From the NCBI RefSeq assembly GCF_000244915.1, contig NZ_CM001442.1:3224001-3288000 (forward strand): 64,000 bases of DNA, read 5' to 3'. The notes under the pieces were generated by a model. The model was not told the DNA's origin. It saw only the letters and a program-made list of their open reading frames with translations, and ran no database searches. Within the stretch, counting starts at the first letter, position 1; the number at the start of each line of letters is the position of its first letter. Of the stretch, positions 61,334 to 64,000 are shown piece after piece. The translations under genes and the position numbers were made by a program. This stretch comes from Bradyrhizobium sp. WSM471 (GTDB taxonomy: Bacteria; Pseudomonadota; Alphaproteobacteria; Rhizobiales; Xanthobacteraceae).

Positions 61334-62325
61334 TCGTTGACGGCGTGGATCGCGGGTGCGGCCGCCGCCTCGTTGCGGTCGAAGCCAGCGCGCGTCTGCA
61401 CCACATAGAGCGGGCGACGTTTCACCTCGGCATGGATGCGGCCGACGTAAAGCCCCACGATGCCCGTCATCAGCATGTTCATTCCGCACAGCAGGGACAC
61501 GACAACGATCGTCGAGGACCAGCCGGTCACGAGATGACTATCGTTGCTGAGCCACAACAGGATCACCCAGCCGCCATAGAGCAGTGCCAGACCCGAGACC
61601 GTCAATCCGCACCAGATCGCGAGCCGCAAGGGCAGATCGGAAAAGCCGAGCGCGGCGTTCATCGCGAGCCGTACCATCTTGAACAGCGGATATTTGGTCT
61701 CGCCCGCTGCACGCTCGAGGCGGTGGAACGCGACCTCGGCTTGCCGGAAGCCGAGCCAGGCGATCATGCCGCGTACGAAGCGGTCCTGCTCCGGCATCTG
61801 CCGAAGCGCGTCGAGCACCTTGCGATCGATCAGGCGGAAGTCGCCGACATCGGCGGGGATGCCGACCGAGGACATCCTGCCGAGAAGCCGGTAGAACAGA
61901 TGCGCGGTCGCGCGCTTGAACCGGCTTTCGCCGTCGCGCGACAGGCGGCGGGCGTGGACGATGTCGTTGCCTTCCTGCCATTTTGCGATCAATTGCTCGA
62001 TCACTTCGGGCGGATCCTGCAAGTCGGCATCCATGACGATGATCGCTTCACCTTGCGCGGCGTCCATGCCGGCGGTGATGGCGATCTGATGCCCGAAATT
62101 TCGCGACAGGCCGATATAGCGAAAGCGCGGGTCGCGCGTGGCGAGCGCCTGTAGCACGATCGAGCTGGAGTCCCTGCTGCCGTCGTCGACGAAGATCGCC
62201 TCTGCCGGCCCGTCCAGCCGGGACAAGACCAGGTCGAGCCTGCGCAGCAGCACCGGCAGCACGGCTTCCTCGTTGAACACGGGGATGACGAGGCTGTAGC
62301 GGATCGACTGGAAATTGGCCGCCAT
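61330..62325 (-). CDS. Polyprenyl-phosphate glycosyltransferase, GT2
   Basis: 331 residues. GT2 core: SLVIPVFNEEAVLPVLLRRL, the metal-binding IVMDADLQDPPEVI, and QDRFVRGMIAWLGFRQ (base and acceptor region). Two C-terminal helices (about 237-257 and 272-296) anchor it as in GtrB/ArnC/DPM-type enzymes that load sugars on undecaprenyl phosphate. Such an enzyme would supply the membrane glycosyltransferases on either side. ATG 62325; an upstream open frame is unlikely. Confidence 0.88.
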   Translation of the reverse strand: MAANFQSIRYSLVIPVFNEEAVLPVLLRRLDLVLSRLDGPAEAIFVDDGSRDSSSIVLQALATRDPRFRYIGLSRNFGHQIAITAGMDAAQGEAIIVMDADLQDPPEVIEQLIAKWQEGNDIVHARRLSRDGESRFKRATAHLFYRLLGRMSSVGIPADVGDFRLIDRKVLDALRQMPEQDRFVRGMIAWLGFRQAEVAFHRLERAAGETKYPLFKMVRLAMNAALGFSDLPLRLAIWCGLTVSGLALLYGGWVILLWLSNDSHLVTGWSSTIVVVSLLCGMNMLMTGIVGLYVGRIHAEVKRRPLYVVQTRAGFDRNEAAAAPAIHAVNE

Positions 62326-62485
62326 GCGAGAGAGTCCAACTCGTTTCAGGAGCGGAAGTCTATGCCGGCGGTGGTTAAGGTCGCCTTGCCACAACCATTA
62401 AGGATATGGGACGCCCGGGGGCTTCCAATGAAGCGGGTGAAGATGGTGATGCCCGATTAACCACGCTGGCGGCCGCGGCTTCGGC

Positions 62486-64000
62486 CTAGGACTTGCGGCG
62501 GATCTTGTAGAGAACAAATCGCTCCGAGGTGTCCAGCGCTTCCAGCAGATCCGGCAGCGGGTTTGCGACCCCCGGCCCGAGGACGTAGAGATAGTCGAAG
62601 TCCTGGTGCCAGGTACGGACGAACGGCGGAACGCCAGCTGGCGGCCGGCTTGCCGCAATCGCGGTCAGCACGCCCAGCGGCACCGGCCCCCCGTAGGGAA
62701 TGGCAAGACGGCGCACGTCCTCGCGTGGCCGCACGGGCTGCTTGCCCGCTTCCGTGAATAGATTGGGCACGAAGGCGTTGGCATAGTGCACGGCGAGCGT
62801 AGGCGCATAATACATCGGATATGAGGTGAGGTCGGCGAAGGGCGGGTCTCCATTGTCGTCCGTGCTGGCGACGAGGATGCGCGAGCCGCGATCGATCTTG
62901 TTGAACGACGCGACGATGGCCGCATAGTCGGTGCGGTAAGGCAGCCATACCGCGAGCACGACGGCGAGATTGATCAGTATGACGCCACTGATCGCGGCGA
63001 GCGCCGCCATTCTCCATGCCCGGCTGGGCAGCGTCAGCGAGCAGAAGGCCGGCAGGATCAGAGCCGCAGCGGGAATCACGCGAAGGTCGACGAACGAGGT
63101 TCCGAACAGCTTCGAGGGAATGACGACGTACAGCACCGCGAAGCCGATCGCGAGCCAGCTCCCGGCTGCCTCGAGCTTGAGGACGCCGCGTCTTGCGGCA
63201 AAAAAGAGCGAGATCATCAGCGCAAGCCCGGTTGCCGCCGCGACCGTCAGATTGTAACCGTTCATGATGCGCAGCGGCCAGATCGGCTTGAATTCGAGGA
63301 ACCAGTTCGTTCCTTCGCTTCCGATCGATCCCGCGGTCATGCGCATGATCCCAAACAGGGCAAGCGCCGGTATGGCCAACGCGCCGAGCCGCGCGGCGGC
63401 GACCCCGTACGATTTTCGCTCATGGCGGATGCGCGAGAGCTCGCAAAGGCCAAGCGCCGCGCCGTAGATGCCGAGGGAGAAGAAATGTGCCGCAAACAGC
63501 GCAGCGACAAAGACCATGTTGACGACGAAACGCAGGGGCCATGGGCGTTCCGCCAGCATCAGATAGACGGCGATGCCGCAGACAGCGAGGCCCAGTCCGA
63601 ACTCGAAATTCACGAAGCCCCAGCTGAACGGCAGACAGTAAAGGAAAGCGAGGGCCGCAAAGCCGGCGAGATGGATCCGTCCCTTCCGGGCCCATTCGAG
63701 CGAAAGCGCGCCCCCGACGATCAGCAATTGGCTCAGGAGCAGAAACAGCCGTGTGGCATTCTCGACGCTGATCAGCCGGGCCATTTGCGGGACCAGCAGA
63801 TCCATTCCAAGGTTGGGGTAGAATGCCCAAGCCACTTCGTAGTGCGGATTGGCGTTGGGGGTGCCGTTCTGGCTCAGAATATACATCCGGGCGAGGTGAT
63901 TGGGATAGTCGACCATCGCGGGGATAGGGGTCAGCAGCACCGGAAGAAACGACACGGCCGCCAGTACAGCGAGAACGGTGATCACCACCGACCGGTCCGA
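62486..64000 (-). CDS. Polytopic membrane protein, partial at window end
   Basis: At least 500 residues with about 11 membrane helices and a soluble C-terminus of about 110 residues (DNGDPPFADLTSYP, FVRTWHQDFDYLYVLG). TM1 loop ALLTPIPAMVDYPNHLARMYI has the Asp expected for GT-C-like enzymes. The open frame continues past base 64000 without a certain start; a GTG near 63988 is the first in-window option. Gap of 160 bases to the GT2 gene. Confidence 0.7.
   Translation of the reverse strand, partial: SDRSVVITVLAVLAAVSFLPVLLTPIPAMVDYPNHLARMYILSQNGTPNANPHYEVAWAFYPNLGMDLLVPQMARLISVENATRLFLLLSQLLIVGGALSLEWARKGRIHLAGFAALAFLYCLPFSWGFVNFEFGLGLAVCGIAVYLMLAERPWPLRFVVNMVFVAALFAAHFFSLGIYGAALGLCELSRIRHERKSYGVAAARLGALAIPALALFGIMRMTAGSIGSEGTNWFLEFKPIWPLRIMNGYNLTVAAATGLALMISLFFAARRGVLKLEAAGSWLAIGFAVLYVVIPSKLFGTSFVDLRVIPAAALILPAFCSLTLPSRAWRMAALAAISGVILINLAVVLAVWLPYRTDYAAIVASFNKIDRGSRILVASTDDNGDPPFADLTSYPMYYAPTLAVHYANAFVPNLFTEAGKQPVRPREDVRRLAIPYGGPVPLGVLTAIAASRPPAGVPPFVRTWHQDFDYLYVLGPGVANPLPDLLEALDTSERFVLYKIRRKS

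Overview
The window is GC-rich alphaproteobacterial chromosomal DNA, most likely Bradyrhizobium or a close relative in the Nitrobacteraceae. The evidence is a MucR/Ros-type regulator, DUF2336, DUF1491 and DUF5330 proteins, a subclass B3 metallo-beta-lactamase resembling BJP-1, a full CtrA site, a GGAAC-N16-CGTT (sigma EcfG) promoter, FixK/FNR-type boxes, and four kinds of intergenic inverted repeat typical of the group. I saw no rRNA, tRNA, CRISPR array, insertion sequence or prophage.

Layout. 1-17.8 kb is mostly housekeeping or conserved hypothetical: 5' part of folP, a DUF4332 protein, a HerA-like ATPase, two membrane glycosyltransferases, an M20 peptidase, a class II aldolase, an EcfG-type stress gene, mucR, sufE, a PAS histidine kinase coupled to a peptidoglycan-binding protein, and a DUF2336 gene with a CtrA site. 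18.0-22.9 kb is a four-gene unit: a secreted TPR-CHAT protease, a small secreted protein and two zinc-ribbon proteins, one with four membrane helices. 22.9-23.9 kb is a deletion scar where headless LysR and metallo-hydrolase fragments meet. 23.7-29.1 kb is an arsenic island of two divergent units, each led by its own ArsR, with a shared 16-bp motif in front of two of the genes.

29.2-41.0 kb is accessory: a B3 metallo-beta-lactamase with a DUF1254/DUF1214 protein, an ATP-grasp protein, a run of small exported proteins (PepSY, DUF1259, DUF1080-like, heme-binding HbpS-like), a GMC oxidoreductase fused to a DUF1080 domain, a frameshifted response regulator and a receiver that has lost its phosphorylation site. 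41.3-51.6 kb holds split DUF1254 and DUF1214 genes, a class A penicillin-binding protein, a YcgN-family protein, a DHA2 MFS exporter, a triple-GAF histidine kinase and a ThDP enzyme.

51.7-59.0 kb looks like a low-oxygen stress locus. A P-type ATPase has an exact TTGA-N6-TCAA box placed 41.5 bp before the start predicted from a CATAAT -10 element. An opposing overlapping operon, with a near-consensus box, encodes an AMP/thymidine phosphorylase, an archaeal-looking PRPP synthetase and a beta-CASP ribonuclease, which together could recycle RNA to base, ribose phosphate and PRPP. 59.2-64.0 kb is a lipid-linked glycosylation cluster: two polytopic membrane proteins, a polyprenyl-phosphate-type GT2 and a methyltransferase.
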